A stretch of DNA of 64,000 nucleotides from Patiria pectinifera (lineage: Eukaryota; Echinodermata; Asteroidea; Valvatida; Asterinidae), in the NCBI GenBank assembly GCA_029964075.1, contig CM057136.1:16542381-16606380 (forward strand), written 5' to 3'. The notes under the pieces were generated by a model. That model was not told the origin of the DNA. It made no database searches and saw only the letters and a program-made list of their open reading frames with translations. A program made the position numbers and the translations under genes. Below, one piece after another: positions 35,494 through 46,293 of this stretch. How positions within the stretch are numbered: position 1 is the first letter of the stretch; the number at the start of each line of letters is the position of its first letter.

Positions 35494-36284
35494 GAGTAAA
35501 GAAAAAAAGAGAGTAAAGAAAAAAATAGACACACATTCGCTTGTCAAGAGCACCTCTTAAATTGTCTTTTGGAATTAAAACAACCGACCATGGGATTGAA
35601 CAAAATCGTACTTGTGACGTTTTGGCCGAAGGTATTTATGAATGGGAATGAATGGGCTGGGCTGGTATTAAACACGTTTCGGTTCTTTCATTTATAGTGA
35701 AATGTGCATCCTGATGGAGACATTTCTTTGTTCTCGTGTAGTAAAGTTTTCGAGTTTGAAAGTACAGTTTCAAAATGCTCTTATTTTAACCAGAATTAAT
35801 TTCCTTGGCTGAAATTCGGACTTAATATCCCTTTTCTAAAACTTTACCATTTGCGACAAATCAACATATCTTGGAAATTTCTAGTTTTTGAGTAAAATCC
35901 ATATATCTATTTCGTGAAAACCTTGTGTATTCATCTACAGAAATTGCCCTGTGGAGATGTAAACAATCTTTTGTTCCCTATTGTGTGCATGTCTTCAGAG
36001 GGTACGGTGTATCAGATCTTTTTAGTTTTGTTCCATTCAAATCAAATATTTTTTCTTCATGGTAAAGCTTCATCAATGCTAAATTTTAAAAACGCCATCA
36101 AATTAAGGACATGATCAGTGATATACCCCCCCCCCCCCGGGATTTACGCCCCTGGACATGATGTACTCCTGCAAACAGGTCACGTTCACATTGCGTGTGA
36201 ACGGTGAAAAATGCACTATACAATCAATGGTCCGTGGTACAATTAACTCAACAACATGTATACTGTGCGTAGCAAAAGTTCGCA
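35494..36284. other. No recognisable gene
   Basis: No exon is supported here. A C-run with TTTACGCCCCTGG at 36126-36153 is an end fragment of the same repeat family as 10863-11320. Confidence 0.5.
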
Positions 36285-36471
36285 GTATAAAGTGCCATGT
36301 CCAATGATAATCCATGAATAAACATGTTACATCAAGACGATGAATATAAATATTCATTAGGACAATGAACACACAACGTATAAAGTGCGATGTCCAATGA
36401 TAATACATGAATAACATGTGCACATCAAGACCATGAATATGAATATTCATTAGGACAATGAACACACAACG
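36285..36471. repeat. Two-copy tandem repeat, 93-bp unit
   Basis: The units start GTATAAAGTGCCATGTCCAA at 36285 and GTATAAAGTGCGATGTCCAA at 36378. They share GAATATTCATTAGGACAATG and ACACACAACGT at the end. Confidence 0.8.
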
Positions 36472-37081
36472 TTTCCTTTTTTCCTTTTTTTTTCTTCGAA
36501 CATTCAGTAAAGATGGCCAACAAAACGCATGAAGGCTCCAAACACTACACACGGATATAAAGTTATACATGTTGGTGGGTTTTTAAGCTGATAGAGGGAC
36601 ATATCCAAGTTAACTTTGTAGTTTACGTTACTGTCGTCATTTTTGACTGTTTAATTGTTTTTCTTGCAACAGGTTGGATGTCATTCATACCATAGACCTT
36701 GTGTGAGATATTAACTTACATTGATATGAAATTACAAAATGAAACCAAAGCTCCAAAATAATTATCGTTTGTAATAGATCATCGAAACTGAAGACGTCAA
36801 CGAAGCGACGATCCGTCTCGATTTCACTGGTTTTTATTTTACATAGCGTTTCATGTTGTTTATCTTGGGTTTATTTGACAATTTTAATAATTAAGAAGCC
36901 TTCTTGATGAAAACAGCTCGCATCTGTTTTCACCGAGAAGTACTGCAAAACAATAAATTTGAAATGTAACATGGCAGCAGACGTTGCAAAATGGATGTGG
37001 ACAACATCTGTCCATAAAATCGCGTGCAAATAGAAAGAAAAAAACAAATTTCCTCTTTAATTGAACGAAAAGTTCAAAAAG

Positions 37082-37345
37082 AATTGGGTCATTCTATAAA
37101 TTTGGGGTCCACTTTTTTTCCTGTCCCTGTTACATCTGACATCTATGATTGTATAATTCTGATGCACTCCTTAATGCAGTCATCCTCCAAGAGTGATTAT
37201 GAATAGCAAACTACCTACCCAACAAATAAACAATCATTTGAAGTCATTCTTAATGATGCTTGAATGGCAAATTACAAAGTACCAAGGTAACAGGGACGGG
37301 AAAAATGTCACACTTTGGACCCTAAATTTATAGAATGACCCAATT
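37082..37345. mobile_element. 264-bp MITE with long inverted ends
   Basis: The left end AATTGGGTCATTCTATAAAT is inverted at the right end as ATTTATAGAATGACCCAATT. The similarity continues inward to TGTCCCTGTTAC on the left and GTAACAGGGACGG on the right. No coding potential. A target duplication cannot be separated from the palindromic AATT at the tips. Confidence 0.7.
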
Positions 37346-38163
37346 CCGGAATTCAAAGCCCTCGTGATAGTGTGCTGTTGACTCGGATGAACCTGTAGCC
37401 TTTTTCATAAGTTACTTACTTTTCTTCGTGTTAAACATTGACAGAGTTTTAATGCTTTGTATTTGAATCCCCCTTTCCCGCATCAGGTGATTTCTATTTC
37501 GTCAGGAAGGGAATTCCCCTTAATGTGTGCAACACCACTCATTTCATTTGAATATTAATATCAGGGTGCGGCACATAGGCCCTACATAGTACATAGCCCT
37601 ACCCCACCTGCACCATTCAGACAAGCGTAGACTGTTTGTGTGTCTCAGGAACCTATTCGAGTATTCGTGGGGACAGTTTACACCTGCGGTTACGGTATTG
37701 TTCATAAACTTCCGTTCCATCACTTAAACATGTCTTCACGTTAAACACCTTGAAGGATACTGCCGATCTTTGGTCATCACGTTTAAGCATTTTTGTGTAC
37801 TAAAATGATAAAAAGTAATTTTAGTGGGCTTTTTGGGGGGCACACTCACCTCATCAATTCAGACAGCAAACATACAGTAAGGCCAAAAAGAAAAAGAAAC
37901 GAATGCACAGACCATGGTACTTGGTGGCATTATGGTCAGTTTTGGGGACGGAACTATTATAGAATGCAGTGCTGATTTTTTTGTATTTATTAGAGCCCAT
38001 TAATTGTTGACTTATTGTTAAACATTTTGAAAAGTGATTCAAAAGATACTTTGTATTTTTCATGTAAGGGAAATGGATGATTATTGCGTACAACAAATTG
38101 GTCAACGGCTGGTGGTTTGTTACTCGTCGGTGGATTATGAATATTCAGCTATCCATATTTATT

Positions 38164-39638
38164 GAGTGGTCGGGCACAACCCGACCACTCTTTGGAACTG
38201 TTACGATTAATCTTTCTTTCTTTCTTTCTTTTCCATACAGGACGTTTCCGCGGGTTTTCTCCAAAACGGTTTATGACAGGAACTTGTAACTTTCAATATA
38301 TATCGACCCTCATCCTAAGTGGTGCATATTACTCTGACGTCATTATGATGTCATCTGGTGTCAAATTACAAGCGATTGTAGCTGAAAAAATGACCAATTA
38401 CTTTCACCTATAACGTTTGAACTAAATAATCAATGTTTTTTGTATTCTGTCATCAGATAGACCATGAATTGCTCAACATTTTTTGTCACGTACGTAAACT
38501 CGCTTGACCCTTACTTCCGGGTCTACCGGAAGGTCAAAGTTAGGTGAATTCAAAATGAAGACGATAGCCTGAAATAAAAACGAAGCAAAATTTCTTCCAA
38601 ACGGTTTACGGTACAATCACAAAAACTTGTGTGAACTTGTACCATGTTACAAAGATGTTAAACATTTTGTTACGTCATCATGACGTCATCAGGTATCAAA
38701 TTACAAGCGATTTAAGGGCAAATTTTGACAAAACAGTTTGTGCTAAATCTTTTGAACTAAATAGAGTATCGTGTTCGTTTTTTCGTGAGGTTGTAGACCA
38801 TGCTGTGAGAAACATTTCTTGTTCCCGGACACAAAACCGCTTGACCTTTACTTCCGGTGTTACCGGAAGTGCAATAAAAACTGAATATAACGCAAAAGCG
38901 GGAGCATTTTACTACAGACATGTATACTATGAAAGTGTTTAGTGAGAAATGGAAGTCACAAAAAACAGTGTAATGACGTCATAATCCGAAAGGGCGCCCC
39001 CTAGCGGCACATAAAATTGTGTTTGTTTTCTTTAATCTGAAGAACATTGGTTCCAATTTTACCAAATCGCCCCTTGATTTTCTTTGATTAACCACAGATA
39101 ACTTAGCAAGGTTTCAAATTCATGACGTCATCAGACCGGAAGTTACGTCGATCAGAATATGAAAATGATCATATTTTAAATTGAATTCTATCGTGTGATC
39201 CATATCTTCGTAGCCCAAATAACGATACCATAACAAATAATGTTAATATTTTGCTTCCAAATACTAGTGACGTCATGAAACCGGAAGTTAGGTGTTATAA
39301 ATACATATAGTTATATTTTCCATATTTGCATACGTTATTTAACTTCACAATAAACATTAATCCAGTCCGAACTAAATCAGTATTCACTTCCCGTTTTTTT
39401 TAATAATGACGTCATCAAGCCAGAAATAACTCGTATGTGTACATAAAATGTTTAAGGAGATTTAGCACACCGTTAAAGATGCATTTTTCAACAAATAAGT
39501 TTATTGTGATGCAAAGGATTTAATTTCGTGATTCTTTGTTGTTACATAAACATTTTCATAACTTAACTCGGCAGTGTTTCATGAACAAATTGCCTGCCCG
39601 ACCACTCTGCGTTTGTAACAACAACGCGAACCTCTAGT
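38164..39638 (+). mobile_element. Helentron/Helitron2-like non-autonomous element, copy 1
   Basis: The 5' end is the palindrome GAGTGGTCGGG-CACAA-CCCGACCACTC. Near the 3' end CCCGACCACTC recurs, followed by a GCGTT...AACGC hairpin and the terminus CTCTAGT. An inverted end-sequence plus a 3' hairpin followed by CTAG, inserted between T and T, is the layout of Helentron-type rolling-circle elements. The second copy at 48162-50362 shares both ends and much of the interior. No Rep/helicase is encoded. The interior carries at least five TGACGTCA sites, several beside CCGGAAGT, plus a CTCF-like site at about 38991-39006. Confidence 0.8.
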
Positions 39639-42162
39639 TCATTCATGTTTTTGTTCAAGAAAATAACGATGACGTTCACCATTGCTATATCACTCAGTCA
39701 TGCATGTACATTAAAGCATTTCAAAGAACGGCTTTCGTCGAGCTGCCACAGTGGCCTAGTGCCGGGACAGTGGAATGAACTATGGATCGCAAGATCTGTG
39801 GTTCGGGGGCCATGTCAATTTTCATCAAAAATGTTTGTTGGTTGGTATAAATTTAATTGAAGGAAAAACACTACGAGAACATTAGCGTCTTCCATCCACA
39901 CAGCGACGAGCGTGATAAATATTCATGTTAGCGGGGTGCCTGATGTGATTGGTTTAAACACGATGTATGCTGCAAAAAAAAATACGCTGGCGGGAAATTG
40001 CCATATTTCTTTGTTGCCTGCACGAGCCCCACGACCTGGTCAGGTGAAAGGCCAAGGGTAGTGAACAAATGCTGACGGGTACAATAGACCTTTCTGCGCT
40101 TGGTTAGCAAACTGCATTTTTGCCAACCACGGCCTGCAAAACTATGGGAGGTCCGAAACTGCAAAAATGAAGAAGAGTTATTACAGATCACCAAAATAAT
40201 ATTTGATACTTGAAAATACAACATTTTCAACAAAGCTACAAAATAATTCCTACTCATGCCTTTTTACTATGTGTTGATGGCGTTATTAGGACTTTTTTTT
40301 TGGAAAAATATGTTGCCAACCACGACTTCAATTTATGCGCTTACGGCAGCCCATACAAAATGGCGCCGATATTTACAAACAAAAGAAAGGCCTATAATAC
40401 TGATGAAAGGGCTTGCGTTCGATGTTGTAACGTATCAGATGATAGGTTTTCATTACGGGTTTCCTGGAGAACAGTTGATAGAGGGCGGTAGTAGACTGTA
40501 TCCATAGAGTTTCATTAAAAAAAAAACTAGAGGGCGCACTCGCTGTATACTATGCGCACTAGCGGATGTGCTCTCAATTTTTTTAGAGTGTCCATGAGAT
40601 GAACACATTTTGTACAACTTTCTACTCTTAAAATGCAGGGAAACTATTTGACATTCCGACCCTTTTGGTTAATTTTACGGATTTTCTGTTCAAATTGTGC
40701 ACCAAAATTTTGCTCTTTGAAAAAATTTGTGAGAAAAGTTTGGTCAGTGGCTTACTGCCATTTGTACTGACACAACGAATCACCAAAGAGCAGAACATTT
40801 ATGACAGCAAAATATCCAAATTTCTGCCAACTCTTGATGCTGAAATAACATCACACTTTTGCTCAGGAATATGAAAATTTGCATTAAGCATTAAAACCAA
40901 ACAGGCACCAAAATACCCTTGAAAATGGAAACACGAACATTTAAAATAAGGTGAAATGGGACACAGGGGTGCATTTTCAAGGATTGCAGTTTAATTGCAT
41001 GAGGCCGTTAAATATTATTCTATGACTGTATCATTAAGCCTCCTTATTCTTGTACGATTGGGGGCGCTGTTTGTAGCGACGTCCTTCAGGGTATAAAAAG
41101 ACATGAATCCTGGATTATTGATGTACGTTTAAATATTGTTACAGCTCAAAATTACATGTGACCTTTATTTTGTAGCCTTAGTTACCAAACTGTTTCTAAT
41201 TTTTCTAGTTTTCCCAGAAAACCGATCTCATTCGCTCCAAAATTTTATTTCAATATAATTTGGAATGGTTTAAAGGCAATTGCAAAGGAAGTCGCAGAAA
41301 ATTAATTAAAATATTTTTGGTGCGAAACTTTGAGTTGCTGGCTGATCTTCATCATTGTAATCGGTATTATCCGTGTCTTCAATTCACCCTTACAGCATTT
41401 TTGGAAAGGAGAAAATGGCACAAGAAGTTGATTCTACTGCGACGGTGTTAAGCAAGATCAGCTCTCACCTAGAGTGTAGTACTGTCATGAGAGATACAGA
41501 CACCGAAGCTACTTGATTGTCTCCATACTATCTGTGAGGGCTGTCTTGCAACTTACAAGAAGTCAGCGGTTGATTTACTTATGCCCATTTGTGAAATATG
41601 AATTTAAAAAAAAGGGAAGAAAAAGGAGAAAAAGAGTGCCCCTATAGTATCAAATAACACCGCGGCACATTTTGAGTTTCTGAGGCTGGCGGCTAGCGTC
41701 CCCTCCCCCCATATCCCCCTTCTAACTTTACGTGAGTTTATCAGCGAATGTGTCCAAAGACTGAGACATGGAACATTCACAAAAGTAACTCAATGTATCG
41801 GACTATTCATGTGCTGTTCATATCAGCTTTAGGTGATATTTTTCTGACAAATATTGATTTTAAAATGATGCATAGGCCCTATGTTGTGAGTAGCTGTAGA
41901 TTAACAGACGTTAAATTTCAGTTTTGGATGATGTTTTAATACTCCCATTAGAATAGTCTGTACATATACAAAAGAGCGCATAAATATTGACGTTTCTTGT
42001 ATCTCTAAGAAAGCATCGACTCGGATGGATTAAAAGGCGTTTTAGAATGCAATAAAATCAACCGAAAAAGGATTTAATAATTTACTTGTCTTCAACCATA
42101 GGCCTGTTGGATGAGGTCATTGTAAAATGCCTGTCCCAAAGAATAGCTCTATGTGTGGGGTG
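39639..42162. other. No recognisable gene
   Basis: Open frames around 40200-40510 and 40665-40874 have no family resemblance and no splice context. The stretch is AT-rich with a TAGAGGGCGCA motif at 40528-40538. Confidence 0.5.
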
Positions 42163-44451
42163 TCATCCTGAGGACGATGTCCAATGCATTAGTCCCCATT
42201 CAATAAATAGCGCCGCCAACGGCAGAGCTGATATACATCCCAAGATGACGAATGCAAGGTCGTAGCTCCCAATCTGGTCGTAAATCCAACCTGTCAAATA
42301 AAAAGGGGGGAAGAAATATCAGAAAGGCCAACATTGTGATCTAATAATTGGCTGAGTTTATAGATTCTAGGAGACCGGTTGTGCGGCTCAGTTACTAAAT
42401 TACAGATGCAATTTCCAGTTGTACATTTGCCATGGTGTAGTAGTTTTTCCATTCAGTCTTCAATATGACGACATGATTTCCTCAATTTATTAAACTAGTC
42501 AGTTAAAAACTCATACGAAAAGGTTTGCTTTAGTTTCATTTTCTTTGTAAAGTTCGGCCAATCAAAAGGTGCTTCATAGGCCTACATGATAAAAGTCTTG
42601 TGATTTAGTTGCATTCCTTACCCGGAAAGAATCCCAAAGAGATCGTAAAAATGGCGGACATCAACTCCGTCCAGCTGAAAGCGTGAACAAGGTGTTTCGT
42701 TCCTACCAGTTCCCGGATGTACACGTCTGAGAATGAGATCGTGGTTCCATGCGCACCAAGACAGACAAATGCATTAGCCATCATCAGCCAATAGGAATTC
42801 ATCCAAGGAATGACAAGCAGTGTCACAGAATCTAAGATGATGGTTAGTAATAACACCATTCGCAGCTTCACAAACCCCCTGTCTACCACATAACCAAGAA
42901 AGACTGAGATAACGATGCTTCCCACTCCAGCCACTGAGGTGAAAGTCACTGCATCGTAGGCAGAGAAACCTTTAGCTTGGGCTAAAGCCACGAAGTAGAT
43001 AAGCCACAGGTCACATGGTAAGCGAGCAATGACAAAAATGACTGCAGCAATCCAGAAGGAGCCTTGCAAGAAGACCGATACTCCAAAATATCTACTCAGA
43101 GACAGGATGGCATCTTTGAATGAATGGAATAACGAATGTTGGGTGGAATCTTTGTGAGATAAATCCTCGTCGATGTCTCGAATCGGTTGATAGGTATTAT
43201 TATCTTTCTCTGTATCCCTTGTTTCACAAATTAATAAACCACACACACCAAGATGTAGACTCAACGCCCCTAGTACAATTATAGCACCTCTCCAACCGTA
43301 TGTGTCTAGCAAGAGTTGCGTTAAGGGCGCCATCACGATCATACCAACAGCGTGTCCTGATGTTCCGATGCCGTTAGCCGTGGCGTAGTTTGATGTGTAG
43401 CAACGACCAACCAATGCTCTGGTCAGAACATTGGCAAAACTCAAGCCAGGCGCTGTAGGAAAACAAGAAGTAAATCACAAAATGTGTTATCAATAATATT
43501 ATACATGCAGTATATCATAAGGAGCTTCTACATTCTAAATTGAACTTGAGGGTTTTATAGCAAAGACGAATTCTTTTTTCTTCTTTTTTTTATCTGCGTT
43601 ATAAGTATGAAAGAAAAGAAAACTTGTGCGACGTCTTTTGGGTTGTGATGTTCTCAATGCCTTCGCGACACATGCAGGATGAAATAATGCTTGTTGAATT
43701 AAACACGAAGTTAAGCTTTTAAAAGTACAGGCCTGTGGGTATCAAAAGAAATGTTTACCTGCGACAAGTGTTAAGATTAATGTTAACTGTCCCAGACTGG
43801 TTGTAAACGAAGCAACGATCATGGACACTCCCAATAAAAATCCGCCGATTGCAACTACAGCTCGAGTGCCAAATATACACTCCAGTGGTCCAGCAAGAGG
43901 TCCTAAAATGAATGAAATTGTGAAATATTCCAAAATTATTGTTTTATCTGAAATCAAGTCAACTAGCTTGTTGAGATTTTGACAGACTATATAGAAGGGC
44001 TCTGTGTGTAAACTAGGGTTAATATCCACTCACTATATCGCCCTCCTGCCATGACGACTATTATCTCAAAAATGTAACTTATGAACAACGACATAACTTA
44101 GATACGTGCCCCGGTACGAGTACGAATAGATTTTCAGTTTTCTTATAACCCCAAACCTTGAATGTATATGACGTTGCACCTGAAAACACAACACAATACT
44201 TTGTTTTGATTTTGTTGTTCATGAATACAAGCGAAAATTGCCATGCAAAATTACTCCTTTTTGCTATTACCTATAAAATTGATGACGCCACTGATGATAG
44301 CTACCATCCATCCAACCAGCCAGGTAGGCGATCTGAATTGCTCCTGAAGAGTTGGCAACATCACTCCTAGTCCTTTAAGAAGGCCAGTCCATAGCAACCA
44401 ACAGACATGCAGAGAGAGGACTGCGTACCAACCATGGCGTGTCGTGCTCAT
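42163..44451 (-). CDS. Monocarboxylate-transporter-like MFS protein (SLC16 type), four exons
   Basis: The exons are 44451-44271, 43902-43759, 43452-42622 and 42290-42163, all phase-1 introns, giving 427 residues. SLC16-like proteins move monocarboxylates or related small acids across the plasma membrane. The start MSTTRHGWYAVLSLHVCWLL gives membrane span 1 and matches the family opening. Later segments include the ATANGIGTSGHAVG loop and GWRGAIIVLGAL, both typical of MCTs. A hydrophilic central loop (ETRDTEKDNNTYQPI to STQHSLFHSF) separates two six-span halves, and the last half shows VDRGFVKLR and GWIYDQIGSYDLAF. An in-frame ATG at 44502 would add 17 residues. The substrate cannot be told from sequence, and the cytosolic C-tail is very short. 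Confidence 0.9.
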
Positions 44452-46230
44452 CGTGTCGTGCTCAGCTTGTCTTGTATAAAGCTCAAATCTGGATGATGAC
44501 ACAACAGAGTAGGCCTACACCGCGCCGTATGGTAAAAGCTCAACTCCGGCTCAACTATTAAACTCGAACGTTTCGTTAGGTCAATTTCGGTTCGAATACG
44601 CTTGAGCAGGGCCTATGAACCGACCTGTATATTTTAATGTGAATTCCATAAGGACATGCATATTCAGTAAAACTAAACGTTAACGTGGCCAGTAATGTAA
44701 CCTCCATACTTTATTATCATAATTATCACGTAAAAAAAAAAGATCATTGGCTATACAGGCAGACCTCAAGGCTATATACTGTCTATGCTGTATTCGAGTT
44801 TCAACCCGAAAATAATTGTTGTTTAAAGTGCTATTTTCCTATCAATACAAAGGTTATTCAATGTTTAATAAGACGTCCAACGAAAAAAAACGGCTATGTT
44901 TTTGAATAATTACTTCACACAGTTTTGAATTATTTGCAGCCCGACAATAATCCACCCTCCGCGGGATAGACTAGTTCCCGTCCTTTAAAAAAATCAACTC
45001 AAGACTGGGAACCAGTCTACAAGCAGGTCGGATCCGCTAGTACACAAAACAAGTAACCAAGAATTATAGCCTTTTTTTCAGAGGGTTGCAGGCGCCCAAA
45101 ATGGAAAAAAGTGGATCTTTTCTCATTACAATGAGTAATGAAACATACAATTTCAAAAGTTTTGAGGCCCAAAAAAATTAAAATTTTAGCGCACGGACGA
45201 TACATCTTTAAATAGGCCTAATCCACTGTGTGGTCCAACATGTCTTCTTCTTCTTCTTCTTTTTATACATAATTATAGGCCTACTTTGAAAATATAATAT
45301 TACTACAGAAACCGTTCAGCTGAAACAGACAATTAGCATAATTTTTTCCAGACGATTGCGGTCATGGACGCGAAGTATTTATCTGCATAATCTATCATTT
45401 AAATGCTAAATAATTGTTCAGTAAAATAATGTGTACTTCGTCCTCCGCAGCCTTTAAAAAATAATTATGATGATGTTCCAATTTAGCCGCGCCGTGGGAG
45501 AATTCACCACGCCGTAGGCGTAGAAAATTAGGCCAAATCCCTGTTTGTATTGCCCGTGTTTTGCGTTATTTAAAACACTTGAAAGCATTATTATCACGGT
45601 CCTCGTCTCGAATTGCTTTACGACAATGGCTAATAACGTACAAATACAGGGATATTCCAGGACTTTTTCATTTTTTGATCCTAGTTATTTTGTACCTTGC
45701 ATTAACGATGGGAAATGAAAATTCGGCAATGTTATATAATTGGCTGAAAAACAAAACCCTCAAGAGGTACAGTGTTGTAACGACACCCCACCACCCCACC
45801 CCACCCCCACCCCCACCGCCAACCCAACCCACCCTGCACCGCCCAGATTCGCCACTGGAATCACTAATTAAATCAATACAACTGTATATCAAAATTGAGT
45901 AATTGGGCAAAGACGTTGTTGGGATTTTTTTCTGGCACAGGAGCCTCAACATCTTGTCTTGCTCTGTTCTTGGCGAATGGTCGCGCAGTAAATAAAGTTG
46001 CAGCCTTGTCGGGGAAGGTTTTGGTTCATTAAATTAAAATGGACTTGCATAGAATGAGAGTAAATCAAGATATCTTGCCCTTAGTTTCCAAAAACAAAAG
46101 GAGGGGCTCTTGCAGAAGAAAACTGAAAATATTCTAATGACTCTTTTCTTTGGCATCGGTCAAATTAAATTTATAGTGGGCTAGACTAGGGCCGACTAGA
46201 TGCGTTATTGAAAGAAATCCGGAAACCCAT
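44452..46230. other. Intergenic region between MCT and RBM22
   Basis: The two genes are divergent, so both promoters lie here. It contains the palindrome at 44967-45019 and a CCACCCC-rich low-complexity run at 45784-45834. I see no further gene. Confidence 0.5.
44967..45019. repeat. Short palindromic element, copy 2
   Basis: TAGACTAGTTCCC at left is inverted at right as GGGAACCAGTCTA. The ends match those of the palindrome at 33036-33119, so both belong to one small family. Confidence 0.6.
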
Positions 46231-46278
46231 GGCGCCCTCTATAGTTCTTTAATCAACGTTTTATCGATAGAGGGCGCA
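46231..46278. promoter_or_regulatory. Inverted GCGCCCTCTATAG pair just upstream of RBM22
   Basis: GGCGCCCTCTATAG (46231-46244) and CGATAGAGGGCGC (46265-46277) face each other 16 bases upstream of the RBM22 ATG. The motif AGAGGGCGC recurs at many other places in the window. A role in transcription is an inference from position and symmetry. Confidence 0.45.
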
Positions 46279-46293
46279 GTGAAATTTACAAGC

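Noticed and set aside
40210-40507. Overlapping plus-strand frames of 83-93 codons
   Set aside because: No homology, no codon or splice evidence, and mutually incompatible frames.
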